From an uncultured Microbacterium sp. (GTDB taxonomy: Bacteria > Actinomycetota > Actinomycetes > Actinomycetales > Microbacteriaceae), in assembly GCA_947647645.1 (NCBI GenBank), contig CANSLE010000039.1, forward strand, positions 1 to 13,260: a DNA stretch of 13,260 nt, given 5' to 3'. The position numbers were made by a program, and so were the translations under genes. Shown one piece after another: positions 7,136 through 13,260 of this stretch. A model generated the notes under the pieces. The model was not told the DNA's origin and made no database searches. It saw only the letters and a program-made list of their open reading frames with translations. Each line of letters begins with the position of its first letter. Within the stretch, counting starts at the first letter, position 1.

Positions 7136-7313
7136 TTGGACGAAACTCTGACGATGCACGCGGAACCCGTCGCAACATCAAGCTTCCCAACTCAGGCCCA
7201 CGGACGACGATCTCCGAGGGGAAGATGGCCGTCGGGGCGATGTGTTTCGCGGTTCTCGTCGTGGTTGTGGTCGCGGGCACCCTCATTCGGCACAACACCT
7301 GTTTCATACTTGC
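7021..7313 (+). repeat. Left copy of a diverged direct duplication
   Basis: The segment aligns with about 8097-8388, by eye at roughly 70-75% over its right half with small indels. Shared landmarks are GCTCGGCCGAGG, GATCCTTTGG, CGAAAC, GATGCAC, GCATCAAGCT in the right copy against ACATCAAGCT here, TCTCCGAGG, GTCGGGGCGAT and CTCATTCGG. It covers non-coding leader plus about the first 60 codons of a PAP2-like membrane protein gene. After 7313 the copies no longer align. The degree of divergence means an old duplication, or two related genes brought together, and not a recent repeat. Confidence 0.65.
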
Positions 7314-7466
7314 TATCGCCGCTGGGGTGTTCCTCCTTGCCGGCGCAGGCGCCCTCGTCTTCGGCCGGCGCCTGAGCGCAACGGCTACGTCCGCGAGGAG
7401 GATCTCGAGTTCGGCGGCCCCGAGAATATCGAGGGCCTCGACTTCAGGTCGTCCGACAGCGCTTGA
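7136..7466 (+). pseudogene. Frameshifted remnant of a small membrane protein, PAP2-like N-terminus
   Basis: The first about 29 codons (frame opening at TTG 7136, MDETLTMHAEPVATSSFPT) align with the start of the PAP2 protein at 8210 (MGETSAMHPEPIAASSSPA). At about 7220 the left copy has one base fewer than the right copy, and similarity continues in the next frame as VGAMCFAVLVVVVVAGTLIR, matching VGAICLVAVVVVGVAGTLIR. That frame adds a second hydrophobic stretch, ILAIAAGVFLLAGAGALVFG. The natural-looking acidic tail NGYVREEDLEFGGPENIEG lies in a third frame and stops at 7466, just before a long hairpin. Three frames are thus needed to read one protein. None of the three PAP2 phosphatase motifs is present, so the ancestor may have been a small two-helix membrane protein sharing only its leader and first helix with PAP2. 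Confidence 0.6.
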
Positions 7467-7472
7467 GCAGTC

Positions 7473-7521
7473 TTCCTCAAGGATCGCCTGCCCCGACCAG
7501 AGGCAGGCCACCCTTGAGGAA
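7473..7521 (+). terminator. Long two-part hairpin, probable terminator
   Basis: TTCCTCAAGG (7473-7482) pairs perfectly with CCTTGAGGAA (7512-7521). Inside, GCCTGCC (7486-7492) pairs with GGCAGGC (7502-7508) around a 9-base loop, with a 3x3 internal loop between the two stems. It begins 7 bases after the TGA at 7464-7466 and ends 28 bases before the SRPBCC start, so it fits a terminator for the decayed upstream gene. No U-tract follows, which is common in actinobacteria. Alternatives are a leader structure of the SRPBCC gene or a relic of a mobile element end. Confidence 0.6.
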
Positions 7522-7549
7522 ACCCTATCCAGGGCCCAAGAATAAGGTC

Positions 7550-8011
7550 ATGTACAGCATGGAGGTATCCCGGCGGTTGGACGCTCCCCGACCCGTGGTG
7601 TACCAGGCACTGCTGGACCCTGAGGCAATAGCCACATGGCGCGTGCCCGACGGGATGACCGGTTACGTTCACGAATTTGACGCTCGCGTGGGTGGGCGGT
7701 TCCGGATCTCTCTCACCTATGACGCATCGGACGCGATCGGCAAGACAGCCGCGCGAACGGACACATACCATGGGTTTTTCGAGCGGCTGGTACCCGACAA
7801 GCAGGTCGTCGAGGTAGATGAGTTCGAAACCGATGATGCCGACCTAGCAGGCCGCATCACTGTCACCACGACCCTCGCCGACGCTGAGGGCGGTGGCACA
7901 GACATCACTTTGATCTACGAGGGCCTACCGGACAGCATCCCCCGCGCGGACAACGAGACGGGAACTCGAATGGCTCTGGACAATCTCGCCCGGTTCGTGA
8001 AGGAGACCTGA
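7550..8011 (+). CDS. SRPBCC/AHSA1-family protein
   Basis: The 153-residue protein has the START-like (Bet v 1) pattern of the AHSA1 family: SRRLDAPRPVVYQALLDPEAIATW at the N-terminus, the VPDGMTGYVHEFDARVGG turn, GRFRISLTY, the TYHGFFERLVPDKQVVEVDEF strand pair, ITVTTTLADAEGGGTDITL, and a C-terminal helix ending GTRMALDNLARFVKE. These soluble proteins bind hydrophobic ligands, and in actinobacteria they are often paired with ArsR-type regulators; none is visible here. I chose ATG 7550, preceded by AAGG, because the fold begins a few residues later. ATG 7559 is an alternative, with AAGG 11 bases upstream. The open frame extends back to TTG 7463, but that would translate through the hairpin and gives a Pro/Arg-rich tail unlike the family. 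The gene sits between the two copies of the duplication. The ligand is unknown. Confidence 0.85.
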   Translation: MYSMEVSRRLDAPRPVVYQALLDPEAIATWRVPDGMTGYVHEFDARVGGRFRISLTYDASDAIGKTAARTDTYHGFFERLVPDKQVVEVDEFETDDADLAGRITVTTTLADAEGGGTDITLIYEGLPDSIPRADNETGTRMALDNLARFVKET

Positions 8012-8209
8012 AGTCGCGACGGAGCAGCTGTGCACGAAACTCGTCAATAGCGGCAAGCGGCTGGTTCTTGTCACTGGAGGCTGCCCCTAGATCCCGAATG
8101 CCCTGGCCGCTCGGCTCTGTCCCTGCTCGGCCGAGGGTGAGGGCGTTCGCCGAGGCAGCAGGGGGAACCGTCAGCCACTGACAGTGGTCTTAGAGGATCC
8201 TTTGGACGG
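8012..8209. other. Intergenic region carrying the right-copy leader
   Basis: The first about 80 bases contain an open frame ending TKLVNSGKRLVLVTGGCP before a TAG at 8088-8090. It has no start codon and may be the tail of a lost gene; I cannot name it. From about 8097 the sequence matches the block upstream of the left remnant, including CTCGGCCGAGG and GATCCTTTGG (8196-8205). That suggests a shared promoter or leader, though I cannot place -35 and -10 boxes with confidence. Confidence 0.4.
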
Positions 8210-8388
8210 TTGGGCGAAACTTCGGCGATGCACCCGGAGCCGATCGCCGCATCAAGCTCCCCAGCTCATGTGGTGGTGCGATCATCTCCGAGGAAGGAGA
8301 TAACGGTCGGGGCGATTTGTCTCGTGGCTGTCGTCGTCGTGGGGGTTGCGGGCACACTCATTCGGAACGGCACGGGCTTCACTCTTGC
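8097..8388 (+). repeat. Right copy of the diverged direct duplication
   Basis: This is the partner of about 7021-7313, offset by about 1,074-1,077 bases. This copy has no frameshift and runs straight into the intact PAP2 gene, so it probably represents the ancestral reading frame. Confidence 0.65.
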
Positions 8389-8944
8389 GGAGGAGGGTCT
8401 GCTCGTTTGGGTCAACGGCTTCCGCAATCCTGTTCTCGATGGTGTTGCTCTCTTCTTTCAGGTCGTCTTCGCTCCCTTCGGTGCGGTGATCATTACGGTG
8501 TTCGTTTCCATTGCAACTGGGATCGTCAAGGGCTCGGTGGTGGCAGGCATCAAGGCGACCGTGCTGATCGGGGCCCCCTGCCTTGTTGCATGGCTACTCA
8601 AGGTCCTGATTGCGCGACCACGCCCAGATCCCGGACTGCTGGCAGATCCGCTTTTCCACATTGGTGGCGCGACCAGCTTCCCGAGTGGTCACACCGTGTT
8701 CGTAGCGGCCCTCGCCCTGTTCGTGGTTGCAGAGGTCGCCCATAAACGACGTGCTGGTGTGGCTTGCATTCCGGCAGTTGCCTTGGCTGTGGTTGTCGGA
8801 CTCTCAAGGGTCTATCTCGGTGTCCACTATCCGTCTGATGTGCTCGCCTCGCTGGTGGTCGCTCCTGCCGTGTTCGTTCTGAGCCGTGTTTTGTGGAATC
8901 TTGTCGGCTCCGCATGGCAGGGCCGGTTCCGTCCGAGTCGGTGA
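8210..8944 (+). CDS. PAP2-family membrane phosphatase
   Basis: This is an integral-membrane phosphatase of the type-2 phosphatidic acid phosphatase superfamily, which acts on lipid phosphates such as undecaprenyl pyrophosphate or phosphatidate. All three catalytic motifs are intact (numbering from the TTG start): K131-X6-RP in KVLIARPRP, PSGH at 158-161, and SR-X5-H-X3-D in SRVYLGVHYPSD (S199 to D210), with H161 and H206 as catalytic histidines. Hydrophobic helices lie at about 32-51, 76-104, 112-131, 163-176, 185-199 and 211-230, giving about six membrane segments, as expected. The 244-residue length is typical. The start could be TTG 8210 or ATG 8228; neither has a strong Shine-Dalgarno. 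The coding sequence is visibly less GC-rich than the relaxase or ATPase genes. The substrate cannot be told from sequence. Confidence 0.9.
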   Translation: MGETSAMHPEPIAASSSPAHVVVRSSPRKEITVGAICLVAVVVVGVAGTLIRNGTGFTLAEEGLLVWVNGFRNPVLDGVALFFQVVFAPFGAVIITVFVSIATGIVKGSVVAGIKATVLIGAPCLVAWLLKVLIARPRPDPGLLADPLFHIGGATSFPSGHTVFVAALALFVVAEVAHKRRAGVACIPAVALAVVVGLSRVYLGVHYPSDVLASLVVAPAVFVLSRVLWNLVGSAWQGRFRPSR

Positions 8945-8949
8945 GAAGT

Positions 8950-8966
8950 CCGCCGCTCACGGGCGG
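8950..8966. terminator. Short GC hairpin between convergent genes
   Basis: CCGCC (8950-8954) pairs with GGCGG (8962-8966) over a 7-base loop, starting 6 bases after the PAP2 stop. CCGGTTCCGG follows (8971-8980). No T-tract is present. It is the best terminator candidate in the 89-base gap between the convergent PAP2 and ATPase genes, but the stem is short. Confidence 0.3.
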
Positions 8967-9033
8967 TTGCCGGTTCCGGGAAACACTCGGGCACCCTACG
9001 CTCAGCGACGGCCAAATCGGACGTGTCTCATCG

Positions 9034-10920
9034 TCAGGAGACGGTAACGGGCGGCGCCTCAACTTGCTTCACGACGACGGGTCGGATCTCCTTGCTGCCG
9101 GTTGAGGCACGCAGCGCCCAGAGGATGGAAATGACGTCGACGCCTTCCTGTAGCCAGGCTCCGATGAGCGCGGGGAGTACCCCGAACGCGGCGATGATCA
9201 TCAGGCCGACGCTGAGGCCGATGCCGACCCAGATGCTCTGCAGGGCGACGTTCACCGTCTCGCGTCCGACAGTGAGAGCCCGTGCGACGCGGGAGATGTC
9301 GTCGCGGAGGATGACCACATCCGCGGACTCGCTGGCCGCGGTGGATCCGCGAGCGCCCATGGCGATGCCTACGTCGGCTGCGGCCAGGACGGGCGCGTCG
9401 TTGACCCCGTCGCCGACCATGACGACGGGACGTTCGGTGATGGCGGTGACGGCGTTGACTTTGTCGATGGGCAGGCAGTTCGCGCGCACGTCGTCGATGT
9501 CGAGGCTCGCCGCGACATGCTCGGCGGTGGGGCGATCATCGCCGGTGAGCATCACGATCCGGCGGATTCCCTGGGTACGCAGGCTGTCGACGGTGGCGCG
9601 CGCGTTCGAGCGGACTTCATCCCGGAACACCAGCGAGCCTGCCGAGGCGCCATCGATGGCGACGTAGACCGCCAGTTCGCCGCTATCCAACGGTGCACCT
9701 GGGATCTCCTGTCCCACTGTCGCTGAGATGAACGAGCGTTTGCCGACAACGACGGTGTGGCCGTCGATGTTCGCCGTGACCCCGTTCGCGGTCGACTCCT
9801 CGGCATCCGTCGAGCCTGCGAGTACGAGCCCCCGTCCGGCGGCAGCCTTGATGACCGCGGCGGCCAGGACGTGGGCGGAGAACTGCTCAGCGGATGCCGC
9901 CAGCCGCAGTAGCTCGTCGGGCTCGATGGCCCCGGGCGCCAGCACCTCGACCAGGCTCGGCTCGCCCTGGGTGAGGGTGCCGGTCTTGTCGAACGCGAAC
10001 GCCTGGGCGCGGTGGAACTTCTCCAGAGTGGCGCTGCTCTTGACGATCGCACCTTCCCGAGCCGAGCGGCTCATCCCTGCCATGAACGCGACAGGGGCCG
10101 CGATGATCAGCGGGCACGGGGTCGCCACGACCAGGACTTCGGCGAATCGCACCGGATCCCCCGAGACCAGCCAGGCCACCCCGGCGATTACGAATGCCAC
10201 CGCGGTGAACGGCAGGGCGATGCGGTCTGCCAGGCGCACCATCGGGGAGGTGCTGGCCGCCGCAGACTCGACCAGGCTTACGATCTGCTGGTACTGGCTG
10301 TCCTTTGCCGCCCGGGTGACGTGCAGCACGACAGCGGCTTGACCGTTGACACCGCCGGAGAGCACTTCCTGTCCGGCGGATCGCTCGACGGGCAGGCTCT
10401 CGCCGGTGAGGGAGGACTCGTCGAAGACACCCAGTTCGCTCACCAGGGTTCCGTCGACCGGGACGACCTCGTTGGCGCGGACCACGACCTGATCTCCCGG
10501 GACGACGGCCTCGATCGGCACATCCTCCGTCGACCCGTCGGCCATCACACGGTGCCCAAGCTGCGGGGCGCGTGACAGCAGTGCCGTCAGGTCGCGCTTG
10601 GCGCGGTTTGCCGCGTAGTCCTCCAGCGCCTCTCCGCCGGTGAGCATCAGCACGATCACGATCGCCGCCCAATACTCAGCGACCACCACTGATGCCACGA
10701 TCGCCGTCACGGCCAGAATGTCGACTCCGAACGTTCCGTGGCGCAGCTCTTGCACCATCGCCCACGCCGACCGGGCGGCCATGAGCAGAGCGAAACCGGC
10801 TAGCAGCCACGGGCTGACGGTGCTCCACGGGGTTGCAGTGAGCACCCCGGCGGCGGCGGCGACCAGGAGTGTGGCCACCACGAAGGGGTACCTGCGGGCA
10901 GCGGAGAATAATCGGGCCAT
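9034..10920 (-). CDS. P1B-type heavy-metal-translocating ATPase, TPCP subtype
   Basis: A membrane pump that moves transition-metal ions by ATP hydrolysis. Its 628 residues contain the actuator TGES loop (172-175), TPCP in the metal-binding helix (267-270), the phosphorylation site DKTGTLTQGE (D311), and the hinge GDGVNDAP (503-510). Membrane helices lie at about 12-28, 37-57, 65-96, 236-253, 260-283 and near the C-terminus (562-586, followed by WLQEGVDVISILWAL). No N-terminal metal-binding domain is present; the protein starts almost directly with a helix. The usual P1B nucleotide-domain HP dipeptide reads H350-V351 in EQFSAHVLA. TPCP with QEGVD (591-595) in the last helix resembles the subgroup sometimes called P1B-5, which includes the nickel-iron ATPase Nia of Sinorhizobium; the metal here is not proven. 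ATG 10920 has GGAG only two bases upstream. The gene diverges from the flavin electron-transfer operon. Confidence 0.92.
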   Translation of the reverse strand: MARLFSAARRYPFVVATLLVAAAAGVLTATPWSTVSPWLLAGFALLMAARSAWAMVQELRHGTFGVDILAVTAIVASVVVAEYWAAIVIVLMLTGGEALEDYAANRAKRDLTALLSRAPQLGHRVMADGSTEDVPIEAVVPGDQVVVRANEVVPVDGTLVSELGVFDESSLTGESLPVERSAGQEVLSGGVNGQAAVVLHVTRAAKDSQYQQIVSLVESAAASTSPMVRLADRIALPFTAVAFVIAGVAWLVSGDPVRFAEVLVVATPCPLIIAAPVAFMAGMSRSAREGAIVKSSATLEKFHRAQAFAFDKTGTLTQGEPSLVEVLAPGAIEPDELLRLAASAEQFSAHVLAAAVIKAAAGRGLVLAGSTDAEESTANGVTANIDGHTVVVGKRSFISATVGQEIPGAPLDSGELAVYVAIDGASAGSLVFRDEVRSNARATVDSLRTQGIRRIVMLTGDDRPTAEHVAASLDIDDVRANCLPIDKVNAVTAITERPVVMVGDGVNDAPVLAAADVGIAMGARGSTAASESADVVILRDDISRVARALTVGRETVNVALQSIWVGIGLSVGLMIIAAFGVLPALIGAWLQEGVDVISILWALRASTGSKEIRPVVVKQVEAPPVTVS

Positions 10921-11186
10921 TGCTCCGGTCTACTCGTGATATTCCGCCGTCGCCAGCGAGGGTAGGCACTCCTTATGGGGTCGCACCGGGCGCGCAGAAT
11001 CCGCTCATGACCAGGGATTACCGCGCGCCCTGTTGGCGGCGGCGATGGCACTGCTCTCGTCGACCTCCGCCTCTTCCGAGGCTCAAGCTGAACGCCATCT
11101 GAGCATTCACTTGGTGGCATCTCTGAGAGTGCGCCCGCATCATGTTTCTTGGTCGAGCCTTATAGCCCGCCGCGGAGCATGATGCC
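10921..11186. promoter_or_regulatory. Divergent gap between metal ATPase and flavin operon
   Basis: These 266 bases must carry promoters for both directions. One frame is open from 10940 to a TGA at 11180-11182 and includes a signal-peptide-like hydrophobic stretch, ALLAAAMALLSSTSASSEA. It lacks a plausible start near a Shine-Dalgarno and matches nothing I recognise, so it may be a gene remnant. CCTC-TTCC-GAGG is a minor hairpin. I see no clear metalloregulator operator. Confidence 0.35.
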
Positions 11187-12605
11187 GTGTCCACATCTCG
11201 TCTCACCGGTTCGCGAGCGCGTTCGTCCGCGTCACCGACCGGTGCCGCCCGGCGGCGCGCGGAGGTGTGGCACGCTATCGGGGTCTCGGCGATCTGGTTG
11301 ACCAGCCTCGTGATCGTGGCGCTCTGGGTGTCCGGCGGCGGGATTCAGACCACCCTGGCGGGCGGCCCGGATGCACTGACCTCGTTGAGCCGATTGACCG
11401 GGCTGGTGTCGTCCAACCTGCTGCTGTATCAAGTGCTGCTGATGGCCCGGGTGCCCCTGTTCGAGCACGCGTTCGGGCATGACGCCATCACCCGGATGCA
11501 CCGGCTGACCGGGTTCTGGTCGTTCTGGCTGTTCCTCGCCCACATCCTCCTGGTCGTGCTCGGCTACGCGGGCGCGGCAGGTCTCGACGTCATCCGGCAG
11601 GCCTGGGAACTGATCTGGGACTACCCGGGGATGCTCCTGGCCACCGCCTCCACCCTGCTCCTGGTCGGGGTCGTCATCCTGTCGATCCGACGCGCCAGGC
11701 GGAAGATGCGCTACGAGTCATGGCACCTGCTGCACCTGTACTCATACCTCGGCGTGGGCCTGGCACTGCCGCACCAGCTGTGGACCGGCGCCGACTTCCT
11801 CGCCTCACCCCTGGCGACCTTCTACTGGTGGACGGTGTGGGCCGTTGCGGCAGGATGCACCCTGATCTACCGGGTGGCACTCCCGCTGGCCCACTCAGCC
11901 AGATCCCGGGTCACCGTCACGCAGGTCGTCGCGGACGGGTCCGACGGGGTGACGGTGGTGATGACCGGCAACCGGCTGAACCGGCTGCGCACCAAGGCCG
12001 GCCAGTTCTTCATCTGGCGTTTCCTCGACGGGCCGGGCTGGTCGCGCGGGCATCCCTTCTCGGTCTCCACCCGCCCCTACGCCGACCGGCTCACCATCAC
12101 CGCCAAGATCACCGGCGACGGCACCCAGAAGCTCACCGAACTGAAGGCGGGAACCCGGGTACTCATCGAAGGCCCATACGGCCACCTCACCGGCGACCGG
12201 CGACGCGGCACGAAACTGCTCATGCTGGGCGCCGGTGCCGGCGTCGCTCCGCTGGTCTCGCTGCTGCAGGAGCAGCCCTACGCGCCCGGCGCGGCGACCC
12301 TGGTCACCCGGGACAGCACCCCCGACGCGGCAGTGATGTCCTGGGCGATCCGCCGCCTCGTCGACAAACGCGGAGTGCGCCACGTGCCCCTCAACGGACC
12401 ACGCACCCGGGTGAGCTCGCCGTGGATCCCGAAAACATACGAGCAGTGGGCCGGTGCACAGCTGATCCGCCACCTCGCCCCGGACCTGGCCAACTACGAC
12501 ATCTACCTCTGCGGCCCCACCCGGTGGATGGACAGCGTGCGAGCCGACCTCGAACGCCTACGCGTCCCCGGAACGCGCATCCACTCGGAAGCATTCGACA
12601 TCTAG
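11187..12605 (+). CDS. Ferric-reductase-like transmembrane flavohaem oxidoreductase
   Basis: The protein is expected to carry electrons from NAD(P)H via FAD to membrane haem and on to the outer face of the membrane. The first about 235 residues form a six-helix ferric reductase-like domain: helices at about 28-49, 70-87, 106-127, 148-166, 184-198 and 211-233. Haem-ligand candidates are H105 and H119 on one helix, and H180 or H183 with H196. The FAD-binding domain starts at about 242 and has the RGHPFSVST motif (287-295) and RVLIEGPYG (324-332). The NAD(P)H domain has LLMLGAGAGVAPLVSLL (344-360) and YLCGPTRWMDSV (440-451). The 472-residue length fits the family. The GTG start has GGAG (11174-11177) upstream. 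The next gene follows after 10 bases, so they are co-transcribed, and the pairing with FMN-binding and ApbE genes assigns it to flavin-based transmembrane electron transfer. Confidence 0.92.
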   Translation: MSTSRLTGSRARSSASPTGAARRRAEVWHAIGVSAIWLTSLVIVALWVSGGGIQTTLAGGPDALTSLSRLTGLVSSNLLLYQVLLMARVPLFEHAFGHDAITRMHRLTGFWSFWLFLAHILLVVLGYAGAAGLDVIRQAWELIWDYPGMLLATASTLLLVGVVILSIRRARRKMRYESWHLLHLYSYLGVGLALPHQLWTGADFLASPLATFYWWTVWAVAAGCTLIYRVALPLAHSARSRVTVTQVVADGSDGVTVVMTGNRLNRLRTKAGQFFIWRFLDGPGWSRGHPFSVSTRPYADRLTITAKITGDGTQKLTELKAGTRVLIEGPYGHLTGDRRRGTKLLMLGAGAGVAPLVSLLQEQPYAPGAATLVTRDSTPDAAVMSWAIRRLVDKRGVRHVPLNGPRTRVSSPWIPKTYEQWAGAQLIRHLAPDLANYDIYLCGPTRWMDSVRADLERLRVPGTRIHSEAFDI

Positions 12606-12615
12606 GCAGGAACCC

Positions 12616-13140
12616 GTGAAGAAGATCGTGATCGCACTGCTGGCCACCATCAGCGGGGTGGTGCTCCTATTCAGCTACCGCACATCCACCGAAGCCATCC
12701 CGCCAACCGCACTCGCGGCCGGCACCGGCACCGAGCCGTCCACAAGCGCTGGACCCACAAGCTCCGGGACCACACCCCCCGCCAGCTCCGCACCACAGGC
12801 CGGCCAGAGCACGGCACAACCGGCGCCGTCCTCCCCACCACCGGTCGCATCGACGGGGCTCGCGGACGGCAGTTACCAAGGCCCGTCCACCTCGACCCGA
12901 TGGGGACCCGTGCAGGTGCAGATCACCGTGAGCGGAGGCAAGGTCACCGACGTTCAAGCCATCGACTACCCCACTGAGAACGGCCGGGACCAGCAGATCA
13001 ACAGTTACGCCATTCCCCGACTCGCCCAGGAGGCGCTGGCCGCACAGAGCGCGAAGATCGACATGGTGTCTGGCGCCACGGTGACCAGCCGCGGATACAT
13101 CACCTCGCTGCAGGGCGCCCTCGACCAGGCGAAAGGATGA
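12616..13140 (+). CDS. Membrane-anchored FMN-binding protein (covalent flavin carrier)
   Basis: This is an extracytoplasmic electron carrier with FMN expected to be attached covalently to threonine. The 174 residues start with MKK and one hydrophobic segment (4-20) that acts as a signal anchor or signal peptide; no lipobox cysteine follows. Residues about 34-80 are a Thr/Ser/Pro/Ala/Gly linker, typical of a tether through the cell wall. The FMN_bind domain (about 82-172) has LADGSYQGPS, VQVQITVSGGKVTDVQAIDYP and the flavinylation motif DMVSGATVTSRGY, with T155 as the expected linkage in SGAT. The GTG start has AGG (12608-12610) 5 bases upstream and lies 10 bases after the reductase gene. Its stop overlaps the ATG of the following ApbE gene (ATGA). 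It would accept electrons from the upstream reductase; the onward partner is unknown. Confidence 0.92.
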   Translation: MKKIVIALLATISGVVLLFSYRTSTEAIPPTALAAGTGTEPSTSAGPTSSGTTPPASSAPQAGQSTAQPAPSSPPPVASTGLADGSYQGPSTSTRWGPVQVQITVSGGKVTDVQAIDYPTENGRDQQINSYAIPRLAQEALAAQSAKIDMVSGATVTSRGYITSLQGALDQAKG

Positions 13141-13260
13141 CCCTCGTGGCCGCGCGTGCCACTGCGTTCCACCGACTGGTGGACGTCGAGCACATCATGG
13201 GTATGCCCATCAGCATCCACACCATCCTCGACGGCCCGGCCACCGCCGATTCCGCGGTTC
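13137..13260 (+). CDS. apbE: ApbE-like FAD:protein FMN transferase, 5' part only
   Basis: Only about 41 codons are in the window; the gene continues past its end. The stretch LVDVEHIMGMPISIHTIL matches the first strand pair of ApbE (the usual V-x-H-x-MG-T/M-x-x-S-I start). ApbE splits FAD and transfers FMN to the threonine of SGAT-type motifs, exactly what the preceding FMN-binding protein needs. ATG 13137 overlaps that gene's stop as ATGA; the AAAGG abutting it gives no spacing, while GTG 13146 in the same frame has it 9 bases away, so either start is possible. The identification rests on a short sequence plus strong context. Confidence 0.82.
   Translation, partial: MTLVAARATAFHRLVDVEHIMGMPISIHTILDGPATADSAV

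Noticed and set aside
7463..7549. N-terminal extension of the SRPBCC gene to TTG 7463
   Set aside because: The 29 extra codons run through the long hairpin, encode a Pro/Arg-rich tail unlike the family, and the fold starts right after ATG 7550.
11720..12619. 299-codon open frame overlapping the ferric reductase-like gene
   Set aside because: It is an Arg/Pro/His-rich shadow in another frame of a gene with clear FAD and NAD(P)H motifs. Unlike the ORF in the methyltransferase, it has no ordered blocks.
1..13260. CRISPR array, tRNA or rRNA genes, complete insertion sequence
   Set aside because: I looked for regularly spaced repeats, cloverleaf-like ends with CCA or TTCGANTC signatures, and transposase motifs with terminal repeats, and saw none.

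Overview
The window is high-GC DNA with GC-rich third codon positions, and its protein families point to a high-GC Gram-positive actinobacterium, probably of the Micrococcales (inference from gene style; there is no rRNA or marker gene to confirm it). No tRNA, rRNA, CRISPR array or complete insertion sequence is visible.

Left part (about 1-6.9 kb) looks like a piece of a conjugative or mobilizable element. It holds a DprA-like single-strand DNA-binding gene whose reading frame is cut by a TAG near the window edge, an AlbA_2/Schlafen-type DNA-binding protein, a full-length MobF relaxase-helicase on the minus strand (convergent with the AlbA_2 gene), and a C5 cytosine DNA methyltransferase diverging from the relaxase. 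The 235-base gap between relaxase and methyltransferase has strong inverted repeats and is the natural place for a divergent operator or an oriT. The most striking thing in the window is here: a 159-codon ORF with its own AGGAGA Shine-Dalgarno lies entirely inside the methyltransferase gene in another frame, and both frames look like real protein. Over the methyltransferase's target-recognition region it is the embedded frame that carries the GC-rich codon signature.

Middle part (about 6.9-8.9 kb) is a worn junction. A segment of about 290 bases occurs twice as a diverged direct duplication (about 7021-7313 and 8097-8388). The right copy leads into an intact PAP2 phosphatase gene. The left copy is a frameshifted remnant that ends at a long hairpin. 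An SRPBCC/AHSA1-family gene sits between the copies.

Right part (about 9.0-13.26 kb) is a metal and redox block: a P1B-type metal ATPase on the minus strand with an unusual TPCP transmembrane motif and no N-terminal metal-binding domain, then, diverging from it, an operon for flavin-based transmembrane electron transfer. That operon has a ferric-reductase-like membrane flavohaem protein, a membrane-anchored FMN-binding protein with the SGAT flavinylation motif, and the start of ApbE, the enzyme that attaches the FMN. Cytosolic NAD(P)H electrons would pass through FAD and haem to the covalent FMN outside the membrane; the final acceptor is unknown.
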